Below the pieces are notes generated by a model. The model was not told where the DNA came from. It saw only the letters and a program-made list of their open reading frames with translations, and searched no databases. The translations under genes and the position numbers were made by a program. Positions 1 through 8,558 of a stretch of DNA of 64,000 nt are shown in pieces. Within the stretch, counting starts at the first letter, position 1. Every line of letters starts with the position of its first letter. The stretch is from Microbacterium arabinogalactanolyticum (GTDB taxonomy: Bacteria > Actinomycetota > Actinomycetes > Actinomycetales > Microbacteriaceae): the NCBI RefSeq assembly GCF_030268005.1, contig NZ_BRZC01000004.1, positions 932,926 through 996,925 of the forward strand, given 5' to 3'.

Positions 1-2
1 AA

Positions 3-236
3 TACCCGACGGCGGCTTCCTTCGCGGGACATCTGTGCGATGCGCTGGATATGCTGCTCGACGACCCACGGGAGGGCGCAGGCGTGCTCAGCGTGGGGCT
101 GCATCCCCGTCTGATCGGGCGCCCGGCGTACATCGGCGCCCTTGACGCACTGCTCCGCCGCGCCAGGGAGAAGGGTGCCTGGATCGCCACCCGCGAGCAG
201 ATCGCCGAGCACTGGAGCACGGCCATCGCTGCCTGA
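3..236 (+). CDS. Polysaccharide deacetylase-family hydrolase, C-terminal fragment
   Basis: Only the last 77 codons are in the window; the reading frame is open to the left edge. The segment VLSVGLHPRLIGRP followed by a helical tail and ATREQIAEHW matches the C-terminus of NodB-fold amidohydrolases of the PuuE (allantoinase-like) type. It is similar to the end of the complete deacetylase at 2792-3709 (MSVGVHLRIGGRP, ATREEIARWW), so the island carries two homologues. It converges on the maleate-isomerase-like gene with a 17-nt gap. The function of the missing N-terminal metal site cannot be assessed. Confidence 0.75.
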   Translation, partial: YPTAASFAGHLCDALDMLLDDPREGAGVLSVGLHPRLIGRPAYIGALDALLRRAREKGAWIATREQIAEHWSTAIAA

Positions 237-253
237 GGCGAGACGGGCCGTGC

Positions 254-979
254 TCAGCCGTGTGCGAGCAGGCTCCCCCAGCCCGGGATGGGTCGGGCCG
301 CACCGGCGAGCCGCAGCAGATGCCAGAGCGTCGCCGTCGCGCTGTCGATGACCGGGATCCCGAACTCCGCTTCGAAATCCGCCACACGGTAGGCGCTGCG
401 CAGGTTCGTGCCGATGCACAGCACGCCGTCGACCTCGCCGGAGAAGGCCGGTCGCATCAGGGCGTCGATCCAGTCGTCGCCGACGCGGGCGATCTCGGCG
501 TTGGCCAGTTCGACCTCGGGCGCAGACAGCACGGGCATCCGGATGCCGTCGGCCTCGTACTGCGCGACGATCTCCTCGGCGATGCCGCGCGGCCCCGGGA
601 ACACCAGACCGACCGAATTCAGCCCGAGTGCGTCCAGCGCGGCACGCGCGGCGAGCGTCGCGGTCGTGGCCGGCGCCCCGACCACCGCCGTCAGCTGCTC
701 GCACAGGAGTCGGTCGCCGTCGAACCCCGTCCACGATCCCGACGTGCCGTGGAAGGCCACGGCATCCGGCTCGACGTCCGCGAGCAGCGCGGGCGCCTCG
801 CCCAGCACCTCGGCGTCGATCCGGTCGCCCAGCGAGGCGGGGAGCCGGAACCGGCTGACGTGCGCGGCGACGTCGTCCTGCCCCGCCAGCATCCGCTGGA
901 TCGAGGACTCGGCGTTCGAGTTCGACGACGGCGCGAGCACGCCGAGGCGCACCGAGGGCCCGGGGGCTCGGGATGTCAT
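254..979 (-). CDS. Maleate isomerase / Asp-Glu racemase superfamily protein
   Basis: A 241-residue protein of the arylmalonate decarboxylase/maleate isomerase branch of the Asp/Glu racemase superfamily. The N-terminal LGVLAPSSNSNAESSIQRM and the segment LLCEQLTAVVGAPATTAT carry the pattern expected around the first region of the active site, and the region DGVLCIGTNLRSA the second; the second position is a Cys within LCIGTN. Start is placed at the ATG at 979 because GGAGG lies 4 nt upstream; longer in-frame starts overlap the XRE gene. It is the last gene of the minus-strand operon. Maleate isomerases act in nicotinate-type ring degradation, but racemase or decarboxylase activity is also possible. 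Confidence 0.75.
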   Translation of the reverse strand: MTSRAPGPSVRLGVLAPSSNSNAESSIQRMLAGQDDVAAHVSRFRLPASLGDRIDAEVLGEAPALLADVEPDAVAFHGTSGSWTGFDGDRLLCEQLTAVVGAPATTATLAARAALDALGLNSVGLVFPGPRGIAEEIVAQYEADGIRMPVLSAPEVELANAEIARVGDDWIDALMRPAFSGEVDGVLCIGTNLRSAYRVADFEAEFGIPVIDSATATLWHLLRLAGAARPIPGWGSLLAHG

Positions 980-999
980 GGTTCCTCCGAGAGTCGCGC

Positions 1000-1617
1000 T
1001 CAGTGCGCGCGGCCGAGCGACGGCGGCGTCGAGATCGCGAGCATCACGGCTGCCGAGTCGGTCCTGTTGCTCCACCAGTGCGGCAGGGAGGCGTCGTAAC
1101 TGAGGCTGTCGCCCGCCTCGAGCTCGAAGTCCCGTCCCGCGACCGTGGCGACGAGCCGGCCGGCGTTGATGAGCACGACCTCCTCGCCCTCGTGGGAGTG
1201 CGGAACCGACGAGCCGTCGAAGCGCGCGGGGATGGTCATGTTCACGACGCCGAGCTTGCGCTCCGCATCCGGGACGATCAGCTCCATCATGATCCCCTGC
1301 GACGGGATCTCGATGCGACGACGGTCGGCACGGCGCACGAGCATCTGCTCGTTGCCGGGGTCAGGGTCTGCGAACATGCTGGCCAGCGGCAGGTCCAGCG
1401 AGTTGGCCAGGCGCAGCAGCGTCGCGAAGGACGGATTGCCGATGCCGCGCTCGATCTGACTGATCAGCCCGGCGCTGACTCCCGCCCGATCGGCGAGCTC
1501 CTCGACCGTGAAGCGGCCGGAGCGCTGCTCGCGCAGCTGAGCGCCGAGATGCGAGATCCAGAAGTCCCGATCGAGACCTTCCTCAGGGATCGACTTCGGC
1601 GTAGAGGTGGTACCCAC
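1000..1617 (-). CDS. XRE-family regulator with C-terminal cupin domain
   Basis: A 205-residue DNA-binding regulator. Residues about 24-80 form an XRE helix-turn-helix (LGAQLREQRSG, VEELADRAGVSAGLISQIE). Residues about 125-200 form a cupin with HSHEGEEVVLINAG, typical of sensors that bind a small ligand or metal. Start is the GTG at 1617, preceded by GAAGGG. It lies between the aldolase (10-nt gap) and the isomerase (20-nt gap), so it is co-transcribed with them. It is the only regulator between 1 and 18150 and the best candidate for the factor binding the TTCAnTAnAnTGAA palindromes at 3774, 9390 and 13277-13340; that link is inferred. Confidence 0.88.
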   Translation of the reverse strand: MGTTSTPKSIPEEGLDRDFWISHLGAQLREQRSGRFTVEELADRAGVSAGLISQIERGIGNPSFATLLRLANSLDLPLASMFADPDPGNEQMLVRRADRRRIEIPSQGIMMELIVPDAERKLGVVNMTIPARFDGSSVPHSHEGEEVVLINAGRLVATVAGRDFELEAGDSLSYDASLPHWWSNRTDSAAVMLAISTPPSLGRAH

Positions 1618-1627
1618 GTTCAGCCCT

Positions 1628-2383
1628 TCACTTCGTTGACGATGGCTCGTTGTATCGAGACGATAGCGCGTCCTCGGCGCCCCGAGATGCAGCGAGGGTC
1701 CGAAGAGTCGCGGTCACCTCGCGCTCCCAGTACACCGCGGCCCTGTTCGCGCCGCGGGCGTGCACCTCGGCGGCGCGGGCCGCGGAGGGGGCGGGGAGAC
1801 CGATCGGATGCCCGGACGCGGCCACCACGTCGATGACGCGCTGGACGGTGGAGTCCAGCTCCCCCGCGCGATCAGCCCGCGCGAGATCGTCCGCGAGATC
1901 TGTCGGGCCGATCCACGCCCCCTCGAAGAGCGGATGCGCGGCGAACTGCTCGATGGCGTCCACGGCATCCGTCGTCTCGACGAGCACGGAGAGCACGGGC
2001 ACGTGCGCATAGGCGGTGCCGTAGCGCGAAGCGGGCGACACCTGCCGGGGGCGCTCCCCCTCGGGAGGGAATCGGGTCGCACGATGAGCGCTCTCGAGCT
2101 CTTCGACGCGGCGCACGCGCGGGAGCACCAGTTCGTCGGCGCCGGTGTTGGCGAAGGCCAGCAGGCAGTCGTCGTCCAGGGCGGGAACGCGGATGCCGAC
2201 GCGCACCCCACTGCCGCGGAGTCGCTGCACGGCGTCGGCGCAGGCCGCGACCGTGATACCGGTCTGCTCGGCGTCGATGACGATCGAATCGATCCCGGCG
2301 ACCTCGAGCAGGCCGAGCAGAGTCGGCGTGGGGTCGGCGGTGATCAGCCCGACCTCATCGCGGAGCGGTGCGTGCGCGTTCAT
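1628..2383 (-). CDS. HpcH/HpaI aldolase-family protein with altered active site
   Basis: A 251-residue TIM-barrel protein of the HpcH/HpaI class II pyruvate aldolase family. Metal-ligand positions are recognisable: Glu in VLVETTDAVDAIEQ and Asp in WIGPTDLADDL. The usual catalytic His of the (M/G)EH motif is replaced: the loop reads VIDAEQTGITV, so Gln stands where His acts as base. Start is the ATG at 2383, which overlaps the cupin stop by 4 nt. The enzyme may use a different base, or may be a lyase or esterase-like relative. Compare the canonical HpaI at 42624-43427, which keeps MEHGPN. Confidence 0.8.
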   Translation of the reverse strand: MNAHAPLRDEVGLITADPTPTLLGLLEVAGIDSIVIDAEQTGITVAACADAVQRLRGSGVRVGIRVPALDDDCLLAFANTGADELVLPRVRRVEELESAHRATRFPPEGERPRQVSPASRYGTAYAHVPVLSVLVETTDAVDAIEQFAAHPLFEGAWIGPTDLADDLARADRAGELDSTVQRVIDVVAASGHPIGLPAPSAARAAEVHARGANRAAVYWEREVTATLRTLAASRGAEDALSSRYNEPSSTK

Positions 2384-2790
2384 TCGTCGCACACGAACTG
2401 CCAGTCGGCGGGCTTGCTCATCCCGACCACCATCTCGATGTTCTCGTCGGTGTCGTTGGTGATGCCGTGGCTCGTGGCGCGCGGGATGTAGATCCCGTCG
2501 CCGGGGCGCGCCCGGTAGTCGGTGCCGTCGAGATGCACGATCGGCGTGCCCGAGATGATCACGTAGAACTCGGAGACGTCCGGGTGATGGTGGCACAGAT
2601 GGTGCTGCCCGGGCAGGATCCGCCCGAGGCTCACGTTGAGGTCGTCGGAACCGCTCAGGTCGCGGGAGATCAGGTTGCAGACCTGCCCCTGGTCGCGCTG
2701 ACCCTTCAGCCCGATCTTGGCGAGGTCGCTGTACCCGATGTCGTGCGCGTTGTGCACGAGACGGGAGATGTCCGCCGGCGGACGGCCCAT
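2380..2790 (-). CDS. Cupin-domain protein
   Basis: A 136-residue single-domain cupin. The first cupin motif is HHLCHHHPDVSEFYVIISG (histidine cluster plus Glu) and the second RPGDGIYIPRATSHGITN (Pro and His), so a metal site is likely. Family members are isomerases, dioxygenases, ureidoglycolate-type hydrolases or non-enzymatic binders; this sequence does not decide. Start is the ATG at 2790, 1 nt after the deacetylase stop; the stop overlaps the aldolase start by 4 nt, so it is tightly coupled to both. Confidence 0.82.
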   Translation of the reverse strand: MGRPPADISRLVHNAHDIGYSDLAKIGLKGQRDQGQVCNLISRDLSGSDDLNVSLGRILPGQHHLCHHHPDVSEFYVIISGTPIVHLDGTDYRARPGDGIYIPRATSHGITNDTDENIEMVVGMSKPADWQFVCDE

Positions 2791-2791
2791 G

Positions 2792-3709
2792 TCAGCGCGC
2801 CTCCTCGAGCTCGCGCGAGCTCCCGGCGGGAGCGTGCTCCAGCCACCAGCGCGCGATCTCCTCACGCGTCGCGAACCAGACGCCCTGCTGCTCCTGCGCA
2901 TAGGCGAGGAAGCGGCGCACGGCCATCGCGACACTGGGGCGGCCTCCGATGCGCAGGTGCACGCCGACCGACATCATCCGGGGCGTCTCCGCCCCCTCGA
3001 TGAGCAGGCAGTCGAGGGTGTCGCGCAGTACGGCGAAGTAGTCGTCGGGACTGCCGAGGCTGCCGCTCCCCCAGAAACGGGCGTCGTTCGTGTCGCCGGA
3101 GTAGGGCACGACCAGGTGCGGACCCTGCTCTGTGTCCACGTAATAGGGCAGGTCGTCGGAGTAGGAGTTGGAGTCGTAAAGGAACCCCTCCTGCGCCAGG
3201 ACGTCACGGGTCTCCTCGGTGATGCCCTCTCGGACGTACCATCCGGTGGGCCGCACACCGGCGGTCTCTTCGATGGAGGCGACGCAGCGGCGGATCTCGG
3301 CCCGCTGCTCCTCGGCCGTCATGCCGACCAGGCCGCGCCACTTGTACCCGTGCCCGCAGATCTCGTGCCCGTCGCGGACGATCGCACGCGCCGCCTCGGG
3401 GTTGCGCTCCAGGGCGACCCCGCAGGCCATGACGGTGGAGCGAACCCCGAACTCGCGGAACATGCCGAGGTAGCGCCAGATGCCCACGCGGCTGCCGTAC
3501 TCGAAGAACGACTCCTTCATCAGGCTGCGACGGCTGGGGTCGGCTGACCAGCCGCCGAAGATCGAGATGTCCTCGTCGCGCTCGTCGCCGGCCTCGATCG
3601 ACAGCTCGGCGCCCTCCTCGTAGTTCAGCACCAGCGAGACCGCCACACGCGCGCCGTTCGGCCAGCCCACGACGGGCGGGTGCTCTCCGTATCCGATGAG
3701 ATCACGCAT
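2792..3709 (-). CDS. Polysaccharide deacetylase-family amidohydrolase (PuuE/allantoinase-like)
   Basis: A 305-residue NodB-fold enzyme without a signal peptide, so cytosolic. PuuE-like features are the N-terminal VSLVLNYEEGAEL, the pair GHEICGHGYKW (metal histidines) and the C-terminal MSVGVHLRIGGRP. This subfamily hydrolyses cyclic or linear amides such as allantoin rather than chitin, and with dihydropyrimidinase and amidase genes nearby a C-N hydrolase role is likely. It is the first gene after its own promoter: a TATAAT -10 (minus strand, 3777-3782) inside a palindrome at 3774-3787. A GGAGGAAG sequence lies upstream of the start. Confidence 0.85.
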   Translation of the reverse strand: MRDLIGYGEHPPVVGWPNGARVAVSLVLNYEEGAELSIEAGDERDEDISIFGGWSADPSRRSLMKESFFEYGSRVGIWRYLGMFREFGVRSTVMACGVALERNPEAARAIVRDGHEICGHGYKWRGLVGMTAEEQRAEIRRCVASIEETAGVRPTGWYVREGITEETRDVLAQEGFLYDSNSYSDDLPYYVDTEQGPHLVVPYSGDTNDARFWGSGSLGSPDDYFAVLRDTLDCLLIEGAETPRMMSVGVHLRIGGRPSVAMAVRRFLAYAQEQQGVWFATREEIARWWLEHAPAGSSRELEEAR

Positions 3710-3773
3710 GGTCGGTGCTTCTTCCTCCGAGACCGGGCGGCAGCATCCTTGCGTTCACTCCGGTAGTCCAATC

Positions 3774-3787
3774 TTCATTATAGTGAA
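3774..3787 (-). promoter_or_regulatory. Operator-like palindrome covering a TATAAT -10
   Basis: TTCATTA-TAGTGAA, with 6 of 7 positions symmetric. Read on the minus strand it contains a perfect TATAAT (3777-3782), placing the -10 of the deacetylase operon inside the palindrome. No good -35 is seen at 16-18 bp. The upstream gene is also on the minus strand, so this is an internal promoter of the long gene run. It shares its layout with 9390-9403 and 13327-13340. Confidence 0.6.
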
Positions 3788-3790
3788 TTC

Positions 3791-4609
3791 TCACTGGCCG
3801 AGCCCCCTGCCCTGATACACGGCTCGGTGCGCCGCGAGAGAGGTGCGCAGCATTCCGTCGACATCGTCGATGACGTTGCCGTGCGCGGGTCCGATGAAGC
3901 CGGTCGGATGCTCGTCGAGCAGGCCCTCGATGGCCGTGAAGGCGTCGCTGACGTCGACGAACTTCGTCCAGTAGAGAGCCCGGCCCGTGCCGTACGCCGC
4001 CTGCGCCACGGACGGGGGCTCGGGCATCTCCCCGGAGAAGAGACGGCATTGACCGGGGAGATGCGCCGGCTCGTCGGCCTCCTCGTCCGGCGACGGGACG
4101 TCGTGGATGAACGAGAAGCCGTCGGAGACGAAGAGCACCCCGGCTCCGGAGTCCCACGCCCAGGTGGTGTTCTCCAGATCGCGGATGTGCGCGGGAATCA
4201 GAACAAGCTCCCGTCCGCCGAGATCCACGGACTGCCCGGCGGGGACCGCGCGCAGGCGATCGGCGAACTCCGGGAAGTGCAGATGGTAATCGCGCACCTC
4301 GCCGAGGACGGTCGCCTGCGGGAACCGCTCCATCAGCGCGGGCAGGTTCCCCGCGTGCGGGATCTCGGGGTGGGTGGGGACGAGGTAGTCGAGGGTCCGC
4401 CCTGCGAGAGCCTCGTCGAGCTGAGCCAGGACCACCGCGCGATGCGCAGGGTCGCCGGTGTCGATCAGCGCGGTGCGCTCCTCGCCGATCACCAGATAGG
4501 CGTTGACGTGGTAGTGCACCTCCTCGCCGTGGCCGAAGGCGGACAGGCATCCGCCCAGCCAGTACACGCCGTCGGCGATCCGGCGGGGCGACTCGAACAC
4601 GGCGGTCAT
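3791..4609 (-). CDS. MBL-fold protein, type A (HPExPH motif), copy 2
   Basis: A 272-residue metallo-beta-lactamase-fold protein. In place of HxHxDH it has THPEIPHAGN: the H-x-E-x-x-H pattern recalls flavodiiron/ODP oxygen-binding diiron proteins, which have HxExDH, but the Asp is Pro. Further likely ligands are Asp in VLFVSDGF and His in PAHGNVI. It is the same length as the protein at 7729-8547 and shares THPExPHxGN, DYHL, HLPGxC, ALYW and HGNVI with it. The gene overlaps the type B partner (4606-5310) by 4 nt. Substrate unknown; diiron oxygen or NO chemistry, or hydrolysis, are options. Confidence 0.85.
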   Translation of the reverse strand: MTAVFESPRRIADGVYWLGGCLSAFGHGEEVHYHVNAYLVIGEERTALIDTGDPAHRAVVLAQLDEALAGRTLDYLVPTHPEIPHAGNLPALMERFPQATVLGEVRDYHLHFPEFADRLRAVPAGQSVDLGGRELVLIPAHIRDLENTTWAWDSGAGVLFVSDGFSFIHDVPSPDEEADEPAHLPGQCRLFSGEMPEPPSVAQAAYGTGRALYWTKFVDVSDAFTAIEGLLDEHPTGFIGPAHGNVIDDVDGMLRTSLAAHRAVYQGRGLGQ

Positions 4610-5310
4610 GACAGTCCGATCCTCTCGATGGCGGCGGAGAGCGCGGCGGTCTGCTCCGCCACCTCCTCGCCCTCGAACGACCGGCCGTACCCGGGACCGA
4701 TCAGTGAGATCCGTCTCTCCGCGACGACCGACCGCACGTGCGCCGCGATGTCCCCGGTCTCCGCGCGGGTGAACCAGCGGAACTTCGCCAGGCCGTTCTC
4801 GGCCGGCCCGTCACCGTGGGTGAAGGCGTCCGAGGTGAGCAGCGTGCCCGTCTCCGGCTCGTGCACCCACAGGGTGGGCAGCAGCCGCATCATCGGGGAG
4901 ATGAGCTCGATGCGCATGCCGGGGTGCGGTTCGATCCACTGCGACGCGCCCGGCTCGACGCTCACGCGCCGCACCTCCGCGTGCGAGCGCGGCACGGTGA
5001 TGCCCCCGGTGTACCAGACCGCGGCGATCGGGAACCGCGACTCGATGGCCGGCAGGTTCAGGCAGCACTCCATCTCGGTGCGGGTGAGCAGAACCGAGAG
5101 CGGGACGCCGCCGTCGTACAGCTCCCGCAGGGCGGAGAGCACCTCCTGCTCGTGGGCGCGGATGCCCGTGTCCACCAGCAGTGCACCGGTCTCGCCGATG
5201 ATGAGATAACAGCTGACGGGCTGCGAGGCCCGCACCCCCGGAGGGCACCAGCTCACTCGCTCGTCGAGGTCGATGTCACCGCCGAGGCGGTGCACTGTGG
5301 TGGCCGACAT
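4606..5310 (-). CDS. MBL-fold protein, type B (TRxEMxC motif), copy 2
   Basis: A 234-residue MBL-fold protein with further degenerated ligands: the HxHxDH site reads LTRTEMECCLNL, so His to Arg and His to Cys, with Glu kept. It retains LLTSDAFTH (Asp position), while the final His position reads GPGYGR. Such a site may bind metal differently or not at all, suggesting a partner subunit for the type A protein made from the overlapping downstream gene. It starts at 5310, 13 nt after the cysteine hydrolase stop. Homologue: 8559-9386 (TRPEMDC, LLPTFW, FTSDTFTH). Confidence 0.82.
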   Translation of the reverse strand: MSATTVHRLGGDIDLDERVSWCPPGVRASQPVSCYLIIGETGALLVDTGIRAHEQEVLSALRELYDGGVPLSVLLTRTEMECCLNLPAIESRFPIAAVWYTGGITVPRSHAEVRRVSVEPGASQWIEPHPGMRIELISPMMRLLPTLWVHEPETGTLLTSDAFTHGDGPAENGLAKFRWFTRAETGDIAAHVRSVVAERRISLIGPGYGRSFEGEEVAEQTAALSAAIERIGLS

Positions 5311-5323
5311 CAGCGTGCCCCGC

Positions 5324-5995
5324 TCAGCGAGCGGCGCTCTCCCAGACCGCGATGGCCTCGTCCAGCGAGCAGTGGTCGTGGCGGGCGCGCATGACGGTCA
5401 GCGCCGCCTCGTGCACGGTCTCGTCGTACGCGCCGACCGCGTCGTCGATCAGCACCGCGTAGAAGTCGTTGGAGCCCGCATCTCGCAGCGTCGCCTCGAC
5501 GCATCCGCCTGTCGACACCCCGACGATCGCGACCGACTCGATGCCCTGGCTGCGCAGCAGCATGGCCAGCTCGGTGCCGACGAACGCGCTCTGGCGGCGC
5601 TTGCGGATGACGATCTCATCGCCTTCGGGCTCGCATGCCTCGGTGAACTCCGTGAGCGGGTCCCCCTTGGCGCTGAGCCTGCCGAGGTCGGTCGAGCGGC
5701 CCTGACCCACGGTGTACAGGGCCCGCAACCAGGCTGCCGTCGAGCTCTTGCCGTCGGGCAGGTTCTCGACGCAGATGTGGAAGATCGGCACGCCGTTCGC
5801 CCGGGCGGCCCTGATCGCGCGACCGCACTGGTCGACGATACGCGGCATCATGCTCATGTCGTGGCCCGAGTCCGCGATGGCCCCGCCCTTGGAGACCGCG
5901 CCCTTCTGCATGTCGATGACGACCAGTGCGGTCGTGGCCGGGTCCAGCAGTTCAGCGAAGGTGTCGCGCACCTGCTTGCCGCAGATCTCGATCAT
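5324..5995 (-). CDS. Cysteine hydrolase (isochorismatase-like amidohydrolase)
   Basis: A 223-residue isochorismatase-fold hydrolase. The Cys-Lys-Asp catalytic triad is visible: Asp28 (VVIDMQ), Lys132 (VIRKRRQSAF) and Cys165 (GVSTGGCVEAT). Family members include N-carbamoylsarcosine amidase, maleamate amidohydrolase, biuret hydrolase and nicotinamidase, all releasing ammonia from an amide or carbamoyl group. With a maleate-isomerase-like gene in the same operon, maleamate or N-carbamoyl substrates are attractive, but the specificity cannot be read from sequence. It lies between the binding protein (70-nt gap with a hairpin) and the MBL pair. Confidence 0.9.
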   Translation of the reverse strand: MIEICGKQVRDTFAELLDPATTALVVIDMQKGAVSKGGAIADSGHDMSMMPRIVDQCGRAIRAARANGVPIFHICVENLPDGKSSTAAWLRALYTVGQGRSTDLGRLSAKGDPLTEFTEACEPEGDEIVIRKRRQSAFVGTELAMLLRSQGIESVAIVGVSTGGCVEATLRDAGSNDFYAVLIDDAVGAYDETVHEAALTVMRARHDHCSLDEAIAVWESAAR

Positions 5996-6012
5996 GTCGT
6001 TCTCCTTTCAGA

Positions 6013-6051
6013 CCCGGTGCCGGCCGGGATCGCTCTCCGACCGGCACCGGG
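6013..6051 (-). terminator. Strong GC hairpin without T-tract (intercistronic)
   Basis: An 11-bp perfect stem (6013-6023 with 6041-6051) around a 17-nt loop lies directly downstream of the binding-protein gene. No U-run follows on the minus strand, so it is more likely an mRNA-stabilising or attenuating hairpin, as is common after highly expressed solute-binding protein genes, than a full terminator. Confidence 0.55.
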
Positions 6052-6065
6052 GTGATGTCATCTCG

Positions 6066-7667
6066 TCAGCCGCCGAGGGCGGCGAAGTAGATCTGGTTGT
6101 TGGTGAGCGGATTCGCCCCGGTCAGGCCCTTCTGCCTCGCGAGCATGTTCTTGGTCTGCACGAGCGCGAGGATCGGCGAGCCCTCGTCGATGTAGTCCGC
6201 GGCGTCCTGCAGCAGCGTCTTGCGATCGGCCTCGCTGGTCTTGACATCGGCCATCTTCAGACGGGCCTCGTCGAAGCGGGGGTCGGCCCAGCCGGTGCTG
6301 TTGCTCGGAGCGCCGCCGGCGTAGAACGCGTAGCTGTAGAACGCCGGATCGTTGATGACGATCGGCTCGGAGTAGAGGATCGCCTGATAGCGGCCATCGA
6401 TCACGGCGGTGGAGAAGTCCGTGGTGCTCGCGATGTTCTTCAGCGCGACGCGGATGCCCACATCCTTGAGCATCGACTGGATCAGCACCGCCGAGCGTTC
6501 GGCCACCGGGCCGGGACGCGTGACGCTGTAGCTCAGCTCCATGTCGAACCCGTCCGGGTAACCGGCATCCGCCAGCGCCTTCTTGGCCGCTGCCTTGTCG
6601 AAGGTGTAGCTCGGAGTCGCCTTCACACCGGGGAAGATCGCCTTCGACGGCTCACCGTAGCCCGAGTACGCACCCTTGACCAGAGCAGCACGGTCGATCG
6701 CCTGCGAGACGGCGCGACGCACCGCGGGGTCGGCGAGGGGTCCGGTCTTGGTGTTGATCATGAGCGTGTCGCGCGTCTGTCCGACGCAGTCGAGCACCTG
6801 CACGCCGGGGGCCTTCGCGAGCGAGGCGTACTGGTCGTACTCGAACGACCCGGCCACCTGGGCCTCACCGGACTCGACGAGCTGGCTGCGGGTGGCTGTG
6901 TTCGACACGGCCTTGATGACGACGCGCTTGACGGAGCCGCGCTTGCCCTCCCAGTGCGAGTCGGCCTTCAGCGTGAGCGACGTGCCGGGGGTGAACTCCT
7001 CGAGGTCCCAGCCGGAGTAGTCCGCGAGGTTCTTGGAGAGCCAGTCGTTGGCCGTCGGGTCGTCCGCGGTCGCGTGCTTCTTGGCCTCGACGCTGTCGTG
7101 GATGTAGAACAGGTTGTTCTGCAGCGACGCGAGCGTGTACGAGGTGACGACCTTGGTGTTCAGCTGGATGGTGTGCTCATCGATGATCTTGGTGAGGTTG
7201 TCGACATCGAACCCGCTCGTGGTCAGCGTGCCCTTCATGACCGGCTGACGGACCATGCCGATCTGAAGGCTCCACGCGACGTCCTCGGCCGAGAGCTTGT
7301 TGCCCCACTGGCTGGTCAGGTCGCGGAGCTTGACGATGACGCCGGTGCCGTCGGGGTTGAGCTCGGCGCTCTCGGCGAGGCGTCCGGTGAGGTCGGTCGA
7401 CGGCTTGAGGCAGCTCTCCTCGGAGCCGGCTCCCTTGTACGCCATCAGCTGCGAGCCGAGGCCGCTGAGGACGACGTGGGAGGCACTGCCGCCCCACGGC
7501 GAGGGGGTCAGGCTGTCGGGAACCGCCCCGACGGCGACGACGACACTCTCGGGCTTCGACGCGGCCGGAGCCGTCCCGTCGGACGACGGTGTGCCGGAGC
7601 ACCCCGTGACGACCAGCGAGACCGCCGCGGCGACTGCGCCGAGGAGAGCCAGACGTGAATGCTTCAT
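6066..7667 (-). CDS. ABC transporter substrate-binding lipoprotein (SBP_bac_5 family)
   Basis: A 533-residue extracellular lipoprotein of the peptide/nickel-binding family. The N-terminus MKHSRLALLGAVAAAVSL is followed by a lipobox ending VVTGC and a Ser/Ala-rich linker. The mature part follows family length and order, with the hinge region DPAVRRAVSQAIDRAALVKGAY. Start is the ATG at 7667; the open frame extends further but only in overlap with the MBL gene. It delivers substrate to the permeases at 9459-13078. The gene is separated from the permeases by the MBL pair, an unusual order. Confidence 0.92.
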   Translation of the reverse strand: MKHSRLALLGAVAAAVSLVVTGCSGTPSSDGTAPAASKPESVVVAVGAVPDSLTPSPWGGSASHVVLSGLGSQLMAYKGAGSEESCLKPSTDLTGRLAESAELNPDGTGVIVKLRDLTSQWGNKLSAEDVAWSLQIGMVRQPVMKGTLTTSGFDVDNLTKIIDEHTIQLNTKVVTSYTLASLQNNLFYIHDSVEAKKHATADDPTANDWLSKNLADYSGWDLEEFTPGTSLTLKADSHWEGKRGSVKRVVIKAVSNTATRSQLVESGEAQVAGSFEYDQYASLAKAPGVQVLDCVGQTRDTLMINTKTGPLADPAVRRAVSQAIDRAALVKGAYSGYGEPSKAIFPGVKATPSYTFDKAAAKKALADAGYPDGFDMELSYSVTRPGPVAERSAVLIQSMLKDVGIRVALKNIASTTDFSTAVIDGRYQAILYSEPIVINDPAFYSYAFYAGGAPSNSTGWADPRFDEARLKMADVKTSEADRKTLLQDAADYIDEGSPILALVQTKNMLARQKGLTGANPLTNNQIYFAALGG

Positions 7668-7728
7668 TGCATGTTCCGTTCTGATTTCGGGTATTGCAGG
7701 GGTGGGTGGGGGCGAGCGGTGACCGACC

Positions 7729-8547
7729 TCAGTAGCGGTAGGCCTGCTTGTGGCCCGCTCGGATGATGGGCTCGACATCGCGGACGTTCGTGATGACGTT
7801 CCCGTGGGTGGGTGCGACGATCTCGACGCCGAGCTCGTCCACGAGCGCCAGGACGCGGTCGTAGACGCGATCGGCGTCGTTGTTGAATCGCGCCCAGTAC
7901 AGTGCGCTGCCGGTGAAGAACGCGGCGTTCTCGACGGCGATGGGCTGGGAGAGTTCGTCCGTGGTGAGCGCGCACTCCCCCGGGAGGTGCAGCGGATCCT
8001 CGTCATCGAGCTCGGGACGGTGCATGTAGCAGAACCCGTCGGCTGTGAACATGACCTTCTCGCGCGACGCGACCGCCCACTGGGTGTTCGGGAGGTCGCG
8101 GATCATCGCTTCGACGATGCGCACCTCCTGTCCACCGCCGAGGTCGATCACGTCACCGGGGACGCGCGAGTTCAGGTTCGGCACGATCTGCGGGTAGAAG
8201 AGGTGGTAGTCGTGCATGTCGCCGACCACCTTGATGTCGGGGTACTTCTCGACGAGCCGGGGCAGGTTGCCGGTGTGCGGCAGCTCGGGGTGCGTCGGGA
8301 AGACGTAGGTGAGCGGCTCGTCTCCCAGAAGCTCGTCGAGCTTGGCGGAGATGGTGGGCCAGCTGGACGGGTTTCCGGTGTCGACGATCATCGACGCCTC
8401 GGTGCCCTTGACCACGTATGCCGAGTTGTGGCCGTGGATGACGCGGTCCGCGAGGTGGAAGGGCAGGCAGGCGCCCATCCAGAAGACACCCGGCCTGATC
8501 TCCCGGGGGAACTCGGCGGCCATCGTCTCGGTGATGATGTTCTCCAT
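7729..8547 (-). CDS. MBL-fold protein, type A (HPExPH motif), copy 1
   Basis: A 272-residue MBL-fold protein, paralogue of 3791-4609. The metal motif reads PTHPELPHTGN instead of HxHxDH. Likely further ligands are Asp in MFTADGF and His in APTHGNVI. The second-motif His is not conserved between copies (Met here in VEAMIRDL, His in the paralogue), which argues for a non-classical site. Start is the ATG at 8547 with AGGAG 9 nt upstream, 11 nt after the type B stop. No signal peptide, so cytosolic. The reaction is unknown. Confidence 0.85.
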   Translation of the reverse strand: MENIITETMAAEFPREIRPGVFWMGACLPFHLADRVIHGHNSAYVVKGTEASMIVDTGNPSSWPTISAKLDELLGDEPLTYVFPTHPELPHTGNLPRLVEKYPDIKVVGDMHDYHLFYPQIVPNLNSRVPGDVIDLGGGQEVRIVEAMIRDLPNTQWAVASREKVMFTADGFCYMHRPELDDEDPLHLPGECALTTDELSQPIAVENAAFFTGSALYWARFNNDADRVYDRVLALVDELGVEIVAPTHGNVITNVRDVEPIIRAGHKQAYRY

Positions 8548-8558
8548 GGCGATGTCTC

